IMG/VR virus record: IMGVR_UViG_3300020182_000040
Location: 1-57,497 of that record
DNA: 57,497 nt
Direction: 5' to 3' (one strand)
Origin: a virus
Part shown: positions 23,668 through 35,300 of the stretch, piece by piece
How positions within the stretch are numbered: the first letter of the stretch is position 1
Layout: each line of letters opens with the position of its first letter
Program-made: the position numbers and the translations under genes
Notes under the pieces: model-generated
The model's database searches: none
Told to the model about the DNA's origin: nothing
The model's input: the letters and a program-made list of their open reading frames with translations, nothing else

Positions 23668-24045
23668 TTACATGTTTTTACCAAGAGCAGCACCTAATGC
23701 AGCACCTACAAGTCTTGAAGTTAATAGATCGTAAAATACTCCCTTCTGAATACCTAACACTTTAGCAATTAGTTTACCAACTGATTTACCTAAAGCAAAT
23801 CCAGTTAAACCACCAAAAATAGATCCTAATAAACCTTCATTAGTTAACTCTTCATTAAATTTATTAATGTCAAGTTCTCCATTTTCATTAGAGTATTCGG
23901 CAACGAATTGTTCAATTGCCTCATCAACCTTCGCTTCAAGCTCTGAAGTCCACTCAGATTCTAAACCTTCGGTTAAGATTCTTAGATCCTCTTCAGTAAT
24001 TTGTTGTTCCTGTAGGTATTCTTTAAATGTCTTAATATCTTTCAT
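23668..24045 (-). CDS. Putative head-internal protein with glycine-zipper hydrophobic domain
   Basis: A 125-aa protein starting MKDIKTFKEYLQEQQ, another capsid-targeting-like leader. I prefer this ATG (24045) to one six codons upstream that overlaps the previous gene. Possible cuts are ILTE/G and LTNE/G. The first half is acidic and helical. The second half has two hydrophobic Gly/Ala-rich stretches (GLLGSIFGGLTGFALG and LVGAALGAALGKNM) spaced like glycine-zipper membrane segments. If the leader is cut, a small membrane-active piece would be released inside the head, which would suit DNA ejection. This role is inferred. Confidence 0.72.
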   Translation of the reverse strand: MKDIKTFKEYLQEQQITEEDLRILTEGLESEWTSELEAKVDEAIEQFVAEYSNENGELDINKFNEELTNEGLLGSIFGGLTGFALGKSVGKLIAKVLGIQKGVFYDLLTSRLVGAALGAALGKNM

Positions 24046-24055
24046 ATTGTATATA

Positions 24056-24607
24056 TTAGTCAATTTCGATTTGTAAGTCTATCTTATTGTAGTAGAATGT
24101 AACTTCGAATGTACTGAAGTCGGCCACGTTATCACTCATATTCAAGGTCAACTCATTAATTGAGTTCATAATTGGATTCTCAAATTTAAAGAATGCAACA
24201 CTTGCACCTTCAGCATCAAGTACTCGTAGTGTTAGGTCTTGGGTAAACGGATCCTTAGTTCCTCTTGAATAATAATATAAAAGGGTATCTTGCATAATCC
24301 AGTAGTTAATGAAGCCGTCAAGTAACTGCATTGTTACTGTAAATTGTCTCTCTACTGTATTCTGGATTGGTTGAGAACCTCGATGATATCTTGTTGTACC
24401 GTCCCAGTCATTTTGAGTTACTGGATCAAAGCTAATTCCAGGAACATTAAGACCCTGTACTGAATAATTTACAAAGTCGATTGGCTCCGCCATTATATTA
24501 CCTGGAATCTTAGCAAGGTACTTTCTGTACTTATCTGCTACTTCATCTGGGATAAAGTTTCTAGGGAACCTAAAATCGTATGTATTATTTCTACTATTTA
24601 GAATCAT
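24056..24607 (-). CDS. Probable tail-tube-fold structural protein
   Basis: A 183-aa beta-rich protein whose strand pattern resembles tail-tube and tube-initiator proteins (QFTVTMQLLDGFINYWIMQ, then LTLRVLDAEGASVAFFKFE, then FEVTFYYNKIDLQ). It overlaps the previous stop by 1 nt (TAATG-type coupling). It could be the tail tube protein, or a baseplate protein with the same fold. No tail sheath gene lies in the window, so the exact role stays open. Confidence 0.6.
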   Translation of the reverse strand: MILNSRNNTYDFRFPRNFIPDEVADKYRKYLAKIPGNIMAEPIDFVNYSVQGLNVPGISFDPVTQNDWDGTTRYHRGSQPIQNTVERQFTVTMQLLDGFINYWIMQDTLLYYYSRGTKDPFTQDLTLRVLDAEGASVAFFKFENPIMNSINELTLNMSDNVADFSTFEVTFYYNKIDLQIEID

Positions 24608-26706
24608 TATTCAACTGTAAAGCTTCCTTTGATAACAATAGTTTCTTCACTACCATTATTTAATCCAATATAGAATGAGTTAGTTTGCATTGCTCTAATT
24701 TCGGTAGCGTTTCCACTATCTATTTTAAATAGAACCTCTCCTTTACTCATATCAACGTCTCTATTACAGATGTGGTTGAATTTCTTACGAACCTGTCCAT
24801 CAATAAAATTAAGAGTCATATTCTCAACTGATGTGAAGTCCATTGCTTCAAAATCGTCGCCATTCTTTCTTACAATCTTAAACTTATAGTAGTTGTCCAT
24901 CGGATAGACTCCAATTTCTAGTTGATTTGAAGCAAGATATTCTGGGCTATTCAAATCTCTGATACTATTAAGTTGTCCAAGTTCAGTGATTGAAACTTCT
25001 GCAGGGTTAACTGCTGCAACTACATTATATCTCTCAATAAATGTTTTAACGTTCTTAATCGATCTTGGTATTGAAGCCACAATTGCCTCTCTAATACTTC
25101 TGTTCTGTGAAAGATTTGGAAGAGTATTAAATACCTCAGTTACTGTGTTTCTACCAGATATATTTATCGTCTGTAGTTTTTTACCGTATTTAGCTGCTGA
25201 ATTATAGGTTAAACTTGCCTTCTTAACGATTTGTGTATTGTCAGTCTCGTTATAGATTCTCATCGTAACGTCGATTGAGAAGTTAACCGCAGTACTTGCA
25301 TTCATTACAACTGGTCGGAAAATGATAGGGTTTGCAAAATCTTCAGTTTGAGTAAACGTTGTATCGAACGTTTTAACTTGACCCATCCCGATTTGTTCGT
25401 ATAATTCTACACCATAGATAACAATAATGTCATCTGATGAGGTATTAATCCTGTTTAATACGTAAGCTTCGAATGCACTTGCACTACCATCTCTTTCTCC
25501 ATAAATCTTAAAGTAATCTCCGTCATTTGCCTCTTCAATAACAGCTGTAAAATCTTGGTACTCGTCCTCTCTTGAAATAGTGAACGCGTTTTCCTCAGCA
25601 GTATAGATATAATCGTATCCATCCTCAGTCGATAATCTGTCAATTAGACTAAATACAACTCCATAGTTTGAAGTTGGGTCTAAATCTGAACTATTAGCAT
25701 TGCCATCACCGTAGAATACATCATTAAACTGTGGGTTCTGATTTGCTAAAACAGTTGGAAACTTAATTTCAATAAATTTAGAGAATAGTGTCTCTCCAAG
25801 AATAAATGGTTTTGGATTTGAAATCTCGTAATTAGACTGGTTTAAGTAAACTAATTGAGTTAGGTTATTTTGTACTCCACTAGTTCTATCTGCTAATACT
25901 TGGAATAAGAAACCTTCATATCCTCTACTTGCAAAATTGTAACCACTTCTTAAGTGTAGCCTAATTTTATCGTATCTAATAAAATTGATTGATGCTGTAG
26001 CATTTGCCTGAGAAGCTAATAAATCGGTCTCATCTTCTCCTAACCAATCAGTGTTATTATTAATATAGTTAAATTGCTGGTATGCTCCAGTAGAATCATA
26101 TCCTAGTAGAGCCCATTTCGTAGAATCACCAGGTGCTTGAACTGTATGGTATCTACCAATAATTTGATTAATATCATTTCCAGTATTCTCATCTGGATTT
26201 GCAAATAATGGATTTGCCTTTTCAGAAACACTAATAACTCCACCAATTAACGGAGAAGCCAAGTCATCATAATAATACTCAGCAAGTCCATTAGTTACTG
26301 GAGTAAATGTCAAAATTGTGTTTCCATTTACCGTTGAATATCCTCCAGTACCTACAGTTCCTTTAATCTTAAAGTTACTAGCAACTGGAATATAATTTCC
26401 AGTACCGTCTCCAAGGTTGAATTTGTAAGTTTTACCTGATTGTAGAAGTAATTTACGAGCTGCAAATCCTTCGATAACAAGATATCCTGCAGAATAGGTA
26501 ACGTCAAAATTAACAACGTCTCCTCCAAGCTCATGAATTAAGTGTCTTTTCGCGAATGGATCTCCATCAACCGTATTGAGAATTTTTATCTCACTACCAT
26601 TGTCATCGACCTCGATGTCATATGTTGTAGGGTTAGACTGATCGTGATATACGAACTCTAACAATACATCTTCGTCAATTCTGTAGTATGTTGATGATTG
26701 TGCCAT
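24607..26706 (-). CDS. Large virion structural protein (tail/fibre)
   Basis: A 699-aa, beta-rich protein full of Asn, Thr, Gly and Tyr with no signal peptide or membrane segment, typical of tail-fibre-associated or baseplate proteins. The C-terminal third (from about 560) includes NVKTFIERYNVVAAVNP and strands ending ETIVIKGSFTVE. No named domain is recognised. It starts 1 nt after the spanin-like gene and overlaps the tube-like gene by 1 nt, so it belongs to the tail unit. Confidence 0.65.
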   Translation of the reverse strand: MAQSSTYYRIDEDVLLEFVYHDQSNPTTYDIEVDDNGSEIKILNTVDGDPFAKRHLIHELGGDVVNFDVTYSAGYLVIEGFAARKLLLQSGKTYKFNLGDGTGNYIPVASNFKIKGTVGTGGYSTVNGNTILTFTPVTNGLAEYYYDDLASPLIGGVISVSEKANPLFANPDENTGNDINQIIGRYHTVQAPGDSTKWALLGYDSTGAYQQFNYINNNTDWLGEDETDLLASQANATASINFIRYDKIRLHLRSGYNFASRGYEGFLFQVLADRTSGVQNNLTQLVYLNQSNYEISNPKPFILGETLFSKFIEIKFPTVLANQNPQFNDVFYGDGNANSSDLDPTSNYGVVFSLIDRLSTEDGYDYIYTAEENAFTISREDEYQDFTAVIEEANDGDYFKIYGERDGSASAFEAYVLNRINTSSDDIIVIYGVELYEQIGMGQVKTFDTTFTQTEDFANPIIFRPVVMNASTAVNFSIDVTMRIYNETDNTQIVKKASLTYNSAAKYGKKLQTINISGRNTVTEVFNTLPNLSQNRSIREAIVASIPRSIKNVKTFIERYNVVAAVNPAEVSITELGQLNSIRDLNSPEYLASNQLEIGVYPMDNYYKFKIVRKNGDDFEAMDFTSVENMTLNFIDGQVRKKFNHICNRDVDMSKGEVLFKIDSGNATEIRAMQTNSFYIGLNNGSEETIVIKGSFTVE

Positions 26707-26707
26707 A

Positions 26708-27529
26708 TTAAAATCTTAACCATTTTGGTGACCAAATTAGGTGTGCTCCAATTGTTGGGCCAAATCCTAATTGCTGTCCATTATTTAACATAACTCCATA
26801 TCCTACTCCAATTCCAACTGACCATCCAGCTTTCTTAGTATATGGTGTTGCGTTTAACTTATTATTTATCAAATTTATATTCTCAATCGAACCGATCGTT
26901 AAACCAGGGTAGCCTGTAGAAATCTTAATTTGATCCCTTCCATCTACTTCTTCAACTGCTGCTCTTAGTGTAATTGATTGACTTAATCTAATCTTAACAT
27001 CAGATGCTGCAAGAGCACTATCAAGTTTAGTTACAACCAAAGAACCTGAAAGGTCTCTAGAATTGCCATCTCCATAGTCTACATAATCTTTAAACTCGAT
27101 TAAATCAGTACTGTCGCTTAGTCTGGTTGAACTTGCAGATGCAATAATGCTATCCTTTATTTGTAACTCACTCTCAAGCAGATTCTTAACACCTTCAAGT
27201 TCTTTATTTAATTGAAGTGATCTTCTGTATTTTTTCAGCAAGTTACCATTTGCCCTTTGTAAATCCTCAACTGAAAATTGGTAGCTTGAAATTTGAGCGA
27301 CCATATCTCCGTTTAAGGTTCTAAAATACTTAATTGAGTCATTTGCTGCAATGTAGTTATTTAGATTATTCTCAGCTTGAGCCTCAACTTGCTTAATTTC
27401 AGTTTTTAACTCACTGATGCGATTACATTGCTGCATCATAAATAAAACAAGAATAGCACCACCAATAAATGCTAGCACTTTCTTATCAAGCGACCTAAAA
27501 AAGTCTAATATTTTAATTAATGTTATCAT
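26708..27529 (-). CDS. Membrane-anchored coiled-coil protein, spanin-like candidate
   Basis: A 273-aa protein. There is a short basic N-terminus, one transmembrane helix at about 18-33 (VLAFIGGAILVLFMMQ), then a long coiled coil (36 to ~130). A beta region follows, and the C-terminus (from ~235) has amphipathic strands (GWSVGIGVGYGVML, then GFGPTIGAHLIW) and ends in WLRF. A terminal Phe after alternating strands is the usual signature of outer-membrane insertion. One protein linking inner and outer membranes would fit a unimolecular spanin-like lysis role. It could instead be a membrane-bound tail chaperone; no endolysin or holin is seen nearby. Confidence 0.6.
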   Translation of the reverse strand: MITLIKILDFFRSLDKKVLAFIGGAILVLFMMQQCNRISELKTEIKQVEAQAENNLNNYIAANDSIKYFRTLNGDMVAQISSYQFSVEDLQRANGNLLKKYRRSLQLNKELEGVKNLLESELQIKDSIIASASSTRLSDSTDLIEFKDYVDYGDGNSRDLSGSLVVTKLDSALAASDVKIRLSQSITLRAAVEEVDGRDQIKISTGYPGLTIGSIENINLINNKLNATPYTKKAGWSVGIGVGYGVMLNNGQQLGFGPTIGAHLIWSPKWLRF

Positions 27530-27543
27530 CTTTTCTAGAATTA

Positions 27544-29394
27544 TTATACTCCTTGTGAGTTTCCTGTATTACCACCACCGCCGGTAGTAAAACTAGTGTA
27601 AGATTCATAATTAACAGGCATTGCAAAACTAAATCTAATACTTAAAGGAACCTGACCGCTACCTGTATTGTATGTTACTACATGTTTGAGTTTTACCGGT
27701 TCTGCAATGGTTACTACAGCTCCGTTCGTTGGGCTAGTTGGAGTACTTCCTGTTCCAGTACTTGCTGTTGTATTTCTCCTAACATATAATCGGATTGTGT
27801 TTTCTCCTGGTCTAATAATTCCAAAATAAGAAGCCGGAGTATTCTCAGGATCTGATGGTTCATTCCCAGCACTCGTAGGTGCTGTTTCGTTTAATATTTG
27901 AAAATTATCTACTTCAACGTTAACTATAATATCAAAATTAGAATTATTAGTATATGCAAATTCATTGTTTACTCCTAGTTTTAATCCAAAATTGTCAGAC
28001 AGCGTGTATGATCCTCCAAAACTAGTTGTCTTAAATTCATATTGACCAAAAACATTAATTAAATTACCAATTTTAGTATAGTTTACATCAAAATCTCCGT
28101 CGGTATAATTTGACGATGCGATTACAAGAGCAGTGGAAGAACTATCCGTTACTTTAACTAATGGATTAGTAGGAGTATAGTCTCCTTTTTCAAAATAGTC
28201 TCTTAATGTTCTGTCTACTATATCTGAACCAAAATTACCAGCAGTAAATCCAGTGGCTCCATTGGAACCAGACAGACCGGCTGAATCATTTCCAACTGGA
28301 AAAACAACTCCTCTATTTTTAGTAATAAAATATAGATCTGATGTTGTTAGTTTAGTATCTTTAATAATGTTTACGTCAGAAACACCAACACTAACAGTTT
28401 TAGTTCCAGAAGCAACTAGATTAACTTTACCATCTTCACCTAATGAATAATCAGAATCAGTTTGTACCGCAACATAAGTTGTCTTTGCTGAATTAGATAG
28501 TCTAGTTAAATCTACCCACACTGTTGAATCATATCCTTCAAATTTATCAGAAGTTGAATTGTATCTAATTGCGCCTATCGGACTTCCAGCAGTTCTTTGT
28601 GCTGTTGTACCAGAAGGGAGATTAATAGAACCGGTTCCGTTAAAGAATGAATCGGTTCCGCCAACTGTTAATTCTCCAGTTATTGAAGCATCTGCATTAA
28701 TGGTCACATTATCATTAAATGTTGAAATTCCATCAGCTGTAAAACTAGGTTTAACTACAATTGCTCCACCTGCTAAAAACTCTACTCCTGTAGTACTAGA
28801 GATATTTAGCTTTTCATAAGCATCTAATCTTAGCACATGTGACTGGATAGTTAGCTTGGTATTTGCGCCTCCAAAGTTTGGTTGTAAAACCCAATTTGTA
28901 CCTGCATTATTATTGCCATCATAATCTATTGTAGCCTCTCCTCTAATTGCAATGTCAGTTAATCCACTTCCATATGCTAACCATTTTTGTGCATAGAATA
29001 AAGAACTACTTTGACCAACCACAAGCTGTGCGTTTGGATCTAAATCACCAGCAGCAGAACCTTCAGTATATGTAGTATCGCCAATAAACACTACAGTCTC
29101 TTGACTATTTGTTCCGTCTTTTGGTTTTAAAACGTTTGCGCTAATTGAATCATGTGTAAACTGATCCCAAAAATTGGTTGAAATACCAGTTTCACCTTTA
29201 ATTCCTTGGTCTCCCTGGTCTCCTTTGTCTCCTTTAACACCAGTAGCACCAACTGCTCCAGCGTCTCCCTTGGTACCTCTCGGTCCCTCTTTACCGCCAT
29301 TTGCTAAGATCTGGTCAAAGTTATAATTGACCTTCTCCCATCTAATGGTATCAGTATCATTAGGGTAAAGTATTTCTCTAATGTTAATTGGCAT
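27544..29394 (-). CDS. Collagen-like tail fibre protein
   Basis: A 616-aa fibre protein. An N-terminal attachment region (MPINIREILYPNDTDTIRWE) is followed by eleven Gly-x-y triplets at 37-70 (GPRGTKGDAGAVGATG and on), a collagen-like triple-helix segment. Long beta repeats rich in Ser, Thr and Gly then follow (GSINLPSGTTAQR, then IGAIRYNSTSDKFEGYDS), and the C-terminus is Gly/Asn-rich. The motif AIRYNSTSDKFEGYD is common in phage fibres near head or knob domains. It lies directly after the 2296-aa gene and probably contributes to host binding. Confidence 0.75.
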   Translation of the reverse strand: MPINIREILYPNDTDTIRWEKVNYNFDQILANGGKEGPRGTKGDAGAVGATGVKGDKGDQGDQGIKGETGISTNFWDQFTHDSISANVLKPKDGTNSQETVVFIGDTTYTEGSAAGDLDPNAQLVVGQSSSLFYAQKWLAYGSGLTDIAIRGEATIDYDGNNNAGTNWVLQPNFGGANTKLTIQSHVLRLDAYEKLNISSTTGVEFLAGGAIVVKPSFTADGISTFNDNVTINADASITGELTVGGTDSFFNGTGSINLPSGTTAQRTAGSPIGAIRYNSTSDKFEGYDSTVWVDLTRLSNSAKTTYVAVQTDSDYSLGEDGKVNLVASGTKTVSVGVSDVNIIKDTKLTTSDLYFITKNRGVVFPVGNDSAGLSGSNGATGFTAGNFGSDIVDRTLRDYFEKGDYTPTNPLVKVTDSSSTALVIASSNYTDGDFDVNYTKIGNLINVFGQYEFKTTSFGGSYTLSDNFGLKLGVNNEFAYTNNSNFDIIVNVEVDNFQILNETAPTSAGNEPSDPENTPASYFGIIRPGENTIRLYVRRNTTASTGTGSTPTSPTNGAVVTIAEPVKLKHVVTYNTGSGQVPLSIRFSFAMPVNYESYTSFTTGGGGNTGNSQGV

Positions 29395-29395
29395 T

Positions 29396-32300
29396 TTATG
29401 CTTGTATTTTTATCAGCGCCTTCATGCTATATGAATAGCCTAACTTTTTATTATATATTAGTCTAAAATTTAGTGGCTTTTTACCATGTAATTGATATGT
29501 AAAATCGCTTGCTTTAGTATACCCATTGTCGATTGTATCAATACTATCTGCTGAAACTACTTCTGATGGAGAGCCTTTGTACTCTTTAACATAGATTTGA
29601 ATATCATCAAGTCTGTATAGTCCAACCATATTGTTAGCAGCATACAATGTTACATCGTCATCAATTGTTGTTTTATCTCCTGCACTGTTTGCTGGATCGA
29701 CAAACTTTTGAATAGTTTCAAATAACCCATCTTCACCAATTGTTTTTGCTGCGATTCCTCCTAAATAGAAGTCAACAATCAAATTATTATCATCTTCAAA
29801 ATAGACAACGTCTGTTTTATTTGAATTGTTTTTCAATATAACATCCAAATCAGATGCAGAATTCACAGAAGTCGATGTAAATTCATAAATCGAATACGAT
29901 GGTTTGTATTTTATTACAGTAGAACCAAGGTATGATTTTTCTTCAAGAGTTGAAATCGTACCAGGTACCAATTCAGTATCTCCTCCACTTAGAGATCTAA
30001 CATAATAGTTATTTTCCCATGAAGACTTGAAGACATTAATATCTCTTTTATCAATTGTAACCTCATTAATTAATGGGTATTGTGGTAAGTATTCACTGCT
30101 TTCTGAAAGTTTAGTTACGCCAAGCGTATTGATTTCATTTACCTTATGGTAGAAATGGTTTTTAATCTTTCCCCATTTAGCATCATGAATCCCTTCGTCA
30201 CTAATAAATCCAACGTTAAATGCAGTACCCATTCTATTGTACCTATTATAAAATGCTAGTGATTTATTTACATCGTAGTTGGTTGATAGATTTAGTTTAT
30301 AAACCGGTTCTTTGAACATTTTAAACCCAGTATCATAGGTTAACTGGTCTCTAATTACCTTGTTGAACCCATAAATATCAGTAAATGTAACTACCGGAGT
30401 TAAATCAACGGTATACCTTCCATTGTGTCTAATTAAGAACGGATAATATTCAGTTCCGTCTTCGATAACATATCCAATAGTTTCCTTTTTAAGTTTGTAA
30501 CTTTTTGGAGTGTCTCCATCAATCGAGGTAACCAGTTTAGAATGCTTAATAATTTCATTACCATCATCCATTCTAACTGAGAACTGGTTAGTAAGTTCAG
30601 TACCGTCTTCTAAAATTGTAGTGTACTTAATTTCAGTTGAATTGTTATTTACCTTATCAAAAACTTTATTTGCTGAAAGTTGTGATAATAATAATTCGTG
30701 TGCATTAACACCACCACCTTCGTAAACATATTTAGCGTTTAACTGAGCTTGATATGGAATAGTGTATGGATTTACTGGTTGCTTAACGCCTAAACTATCA
30801 ACAGTGTAAGGAGCTCCTAAGACTTGAAGTTGGTCAATACTAATAACCTTAACAACATCCATATAGAAATCTCCGCCTAATCCATAGTCAATTTTTAACC
30901 TTCCATATGTACCATCCTCTTGTGATGGCATTTGATTAGAGAATGCAGGAGAAGAACCATCATTATGAATAACACCCTTTAGAGTATATGGACCCTGTGC
31001 TGCCCAGTTAACTGAAGAAAGTTCAATTGCACCATCAATATTAACATCAGCATATCGGTAGAAGTTTTGACCATTTTGATCCGTATCAACGACAACCTTA
31101 TGCTCTAATTCATATAAGTACTTTCTATTAATATAATCGCCAATAAATGAGTCTTCAATATTTAACTGAATAAAGAATATAACATATTCGAACTTATCGT
31201 TCTTAATAAACTCATATTCAATGTTATTAGTATCAGCATTTGTATTTACCTTAACAAGTGTCGAGAATCTGTAGTTATTAAATTCAGAATTCTTAACAAA
31301 CTCTGCAGTGTTTTGACTTGAACCGTCCTTTCTTTTCTTAAATTCAAATTTAAGACCTTTAAAGATTGTACTTGCAAAATCAATATCACTACCACCTTTA
31401 ATTGGAGTGTACTTTTTAGTCAATTCGGTTTTAGTGTAGAATATAGTCTCTTTATTCTGAGTTGGATCTAATGGGTCAATAAACGGTACCACAAGTTCAT
31501 GTCCTTCTGAAACCATGAATCGATCAAAATAATCATGGTCGACATTCTTAAAAATATCTTTTGTAACATCAAATCCTTCTACAAAATCAATATAACTAAA
31601 ACCATCATTGTATTGATTATATGTTAAGTATTCTGGCCATTTATCTAAATAGAACCATTCATGTGAGAATGCATCTCTATTTCTACCCTCAACCGTAATA
31701 TCTGGTGAGAAGTTTGTTTTACCAAATGCCTCATTAGTATTTAAGTAATATGGTTGCTCTCTAACATTTAACATATCCTTTAGGACCCACTTATTAATGT
31801 TAGGCACGACTCTTGAATCAGTTGAGTATTCTTTGAGGTAGTTTTCTTTTAATCTATCGTATTCTGAAGAGATTCTATCAACTTTAAGAGTTTTTGAGTC
31901 CTCTCCACCTAAAACAGGTAAAAGATTAGCAAAATACTCAATTGGGTTCAGTAAGAAATCTTCAGAAATTACATTGTCTGGTAAAATATTACCAACTCCT
32001 AGTACTGCTTGTTCATATGGCTCGTAGTCCATATTTTCTCTAGTCTCGTACTTTAATTCTTTTAGTTCAGAATTTGAAGTATCGTAGAAATCAAAGTTCA
32101 TGTCGTGAATATCATACGCCGAGAATAATCCAAGAGCCATTAAATTCTTAGAGAACACATTGTAATTGCCAGCAGTTAGCGATGATTTGTCTTGTAAAAT
32201 TATCTTATTAAAATTACCAGACCTTTCAGTTGTATCTTCAACAACATCCAATACTAAATTATATTTACCACTATATTTAGTAGGTAAGTAATCTCCGGCT

Positions 32301-35300
32301 TGAATTTGAGAAACTACATTTGAATCAACATATACTGACTTTCCAGCAGAATGTCCACCGTTAAAGAAATAACTTGAGTAATTTAAAGTTAGATCAGAAC
32401 TTAAGTTTAATTCATTATTAGTGTCACTATTTTCGGCAGTAATAAAATCTATTTGATTACTATCTGCTACGAGTAACGTACAGTTCATCAGTTGATAGCC
32501 GTTCACTTCACTAATAATATACACATATTCATTCACACTATACGCATCAAAGTCCGTATAGTTTCTGATTGCACCTGCGATTGCGAACGCTACATCACTC
32601 TTTTCACCAATTGTCGAGAAAAAGTCTTTGTTAAACTTTCTTTTTCCTAAACTTCCAGTATTATCTGCTCTAAATGTACCAATTGTTTGGTTAACATTTG
32701 TGTAGATTTCTTTAACTCCAATAATTGAAGTTACAGTGGTTACAAAAATACCATTGTCAACTAGATTAGCCGACCTTTCTCTAAGAACAATACTGTTAAT
32801 TTGCGTACTATCTGCTTCTACACTTAACTCATATCTATTGTAGAATTCAATTGTTTGCTGTGGAGATGTTTGATTGACTGAATTCCATGCTGCTTCAAAG
32901 TTTGCCCAAGAAATACTTCCAGTTGCACCCATTGTAAAATCAATGTAATTGCCTAGAGCGTCTTCAATTCTAACAGTTTCTCCACCAACATTTGCAACGA
33001 TTTTTAAACGTACTGCTTCTCTCTTAACTGCAGTTACTCTAAATAAATCATTGTTTCCTGGAATATCAATTACAGTTGCTTTTAAATAGTCTCCACCTGC
33101 AGTTTCGTTAGGTTTAATTTGAACTGAAACGTCCTTACTATTAATACCAAGTTTAGAATTAATTTCTTCGTCAGTCGCTTTAACTGCAACATTATAACGA
33201 TTAGCATTATATGCATTTGAACTATCTAAATTATAGAAGTTCTCTTTAATTCTAGCATATGCAAGTACTCCAGCACTTTGTAATAAGCTGTATTCTGGAA
33301 TAGCATATGTTGGATCGTTACCTTGTAAATATGATTCAATATTCTTAAATCTAACCAGACCATTTTTAATGTTCGATATTTCACCAATACCTGAATCTAA
33401 GTCGTCAACATATAAACCAAAATATCTGTTAACTGAATAGTCAGTTGCGGTTGTGTCATTAAACATGAACTCTAAATTAATTAGATTAGCACATGCAACT
33501 TTATTTCTTCTAAAACCATCAGTTATAAAATTGTTTGCATCTATTAAGGTAGTGTCTTGCTTGACAAAATCATCATAAATATATTCGCCTTTCTCAACGA
33601 ATCCACCCTTAACCAAATCAATTCCATTGAAATTTGATTTTTGATTTTTCTCCATTGTAACCGTAAGCGGAGAGTCTGGGAAGAATTCATCTTGAACGTG
33701 ATTTCTTAAGTATTTACCAATCGAAGAGCTACTACTTAAATCAAACACTTTAACTATTCTAGAATTTCTAATCATTCTAGTAACTCTAGTTAGCTTATCA
33801 GTAGCACCCTCAGTATAGTCAAATTCTGGTGTTGGATCCTCAACCCTGTAGATCACGAACTTTTTAGGCATATTAACATCCAACCAAATTGGCGCCATCA
33901 TCCTAAAGTCTTCTGAGTATAGCTTAGAAGCGTTCAGCTTAGTACCGTATTGATAATCTTCCTCGAACTGTTTTGAATAGTCATCAAGCACTGAAAAATC
34001 AGAGTAATCTCTTTTCGTATCAAACGCAGAATCTAAAGGTGTATTGTTTTCGTTATAGTATCTTGATAGGTCATATGCATATCTAGAATCAGAACTTAAC
34101 TCGTACTTTTTGTAGCTAGTATTCGATAAGCCTTGATTTGCATTAATCGAATCTAAGTATATTCTACCCTCTGAATCAACCACCATCTTAACATTTGTGC
34201 TAAGTTTTGGATTAGTTCTAAGTAATGGTTTTGAAACATTATCAAGTTGATAGTTTTTCTCAGTATCTAAGTTTGGTCCAGGTGTTGGTGGAACAGCCTC
34301 TTCAACAAAAGGAAATTTATAAGATAAAGGGTCAGTATTCGATGAACAATCAGTACAATCGTCATATACTAACACTTCGCTTTCACTAAATATACCAAGA
34401 TTTGCAGGATCCTCAGAAACTACTCTGTCATAATAATTTTCTAGAAGTACTTTTGCCTCATTTTCAGTATTAGCATAAATTGTATGAATATACTCAACAC
34501 ATTTACAACTATTAACTGCAAAAGTCTTTTTATTATTTTGATTTAAGAAACCAACAAAATCAGTAATATAATTCTCTTCATTTAAAGTTACGTCTGCATC
34601 AATAACATAAACCGGGAAAGAATTTGCACTTTGTCCAATTGTTGCACTTCCACATTGATAGAATGCATAGAACTTTTTATACCCTCCAGTGTTTAGAACT
34701 TCTGTACTAAATGGTGTAGTTCTTGAAACTGTTTGACATTGATGTCCTTGAGTAATATTAGCGGTTGGATGGTCACTTCTCTCAGTACCATTAGTTGGAT
34801 TCTTACCTAAATAAAAAGATCCTGTCCAAATAAAGTATTGGGTAGATGGAATACTATTTTGAGCATCTCCAAATGCTTGATAGCTTATTAACTCATTATA
34901 ATCTGTATTTTCAGCCGCATCCGCTGAAGTATATAGGTAAATGTTTGACTGAACGATTTCAAGAAGCGTTAAGTCAACTGTTGACATATAAAAGACTTGA
35001 ACTATAGACTTTGGATAATGACAGAATCCTACAAATTCTCCATATTCAGTACATTGTGCAACTGTAATATCAATTGGTCTTGGTTCTGGTGTACCGACTA
35101 GAGCACATGTTATCTTTGATTGGAACCAAGTTCCAGTATTATTATCAAACCCATATCCATAACTACTTAAGTGTGAATATACACCAGTAGCTGCTAAATC
35201 AGTCGTATAGTTAGGATCTAATCCACTTACTGCTGAATTTGCATTATTCCATATTCTAATACCGTTCGATACTAAATCATCGACTGTGTTATACGTTGGA

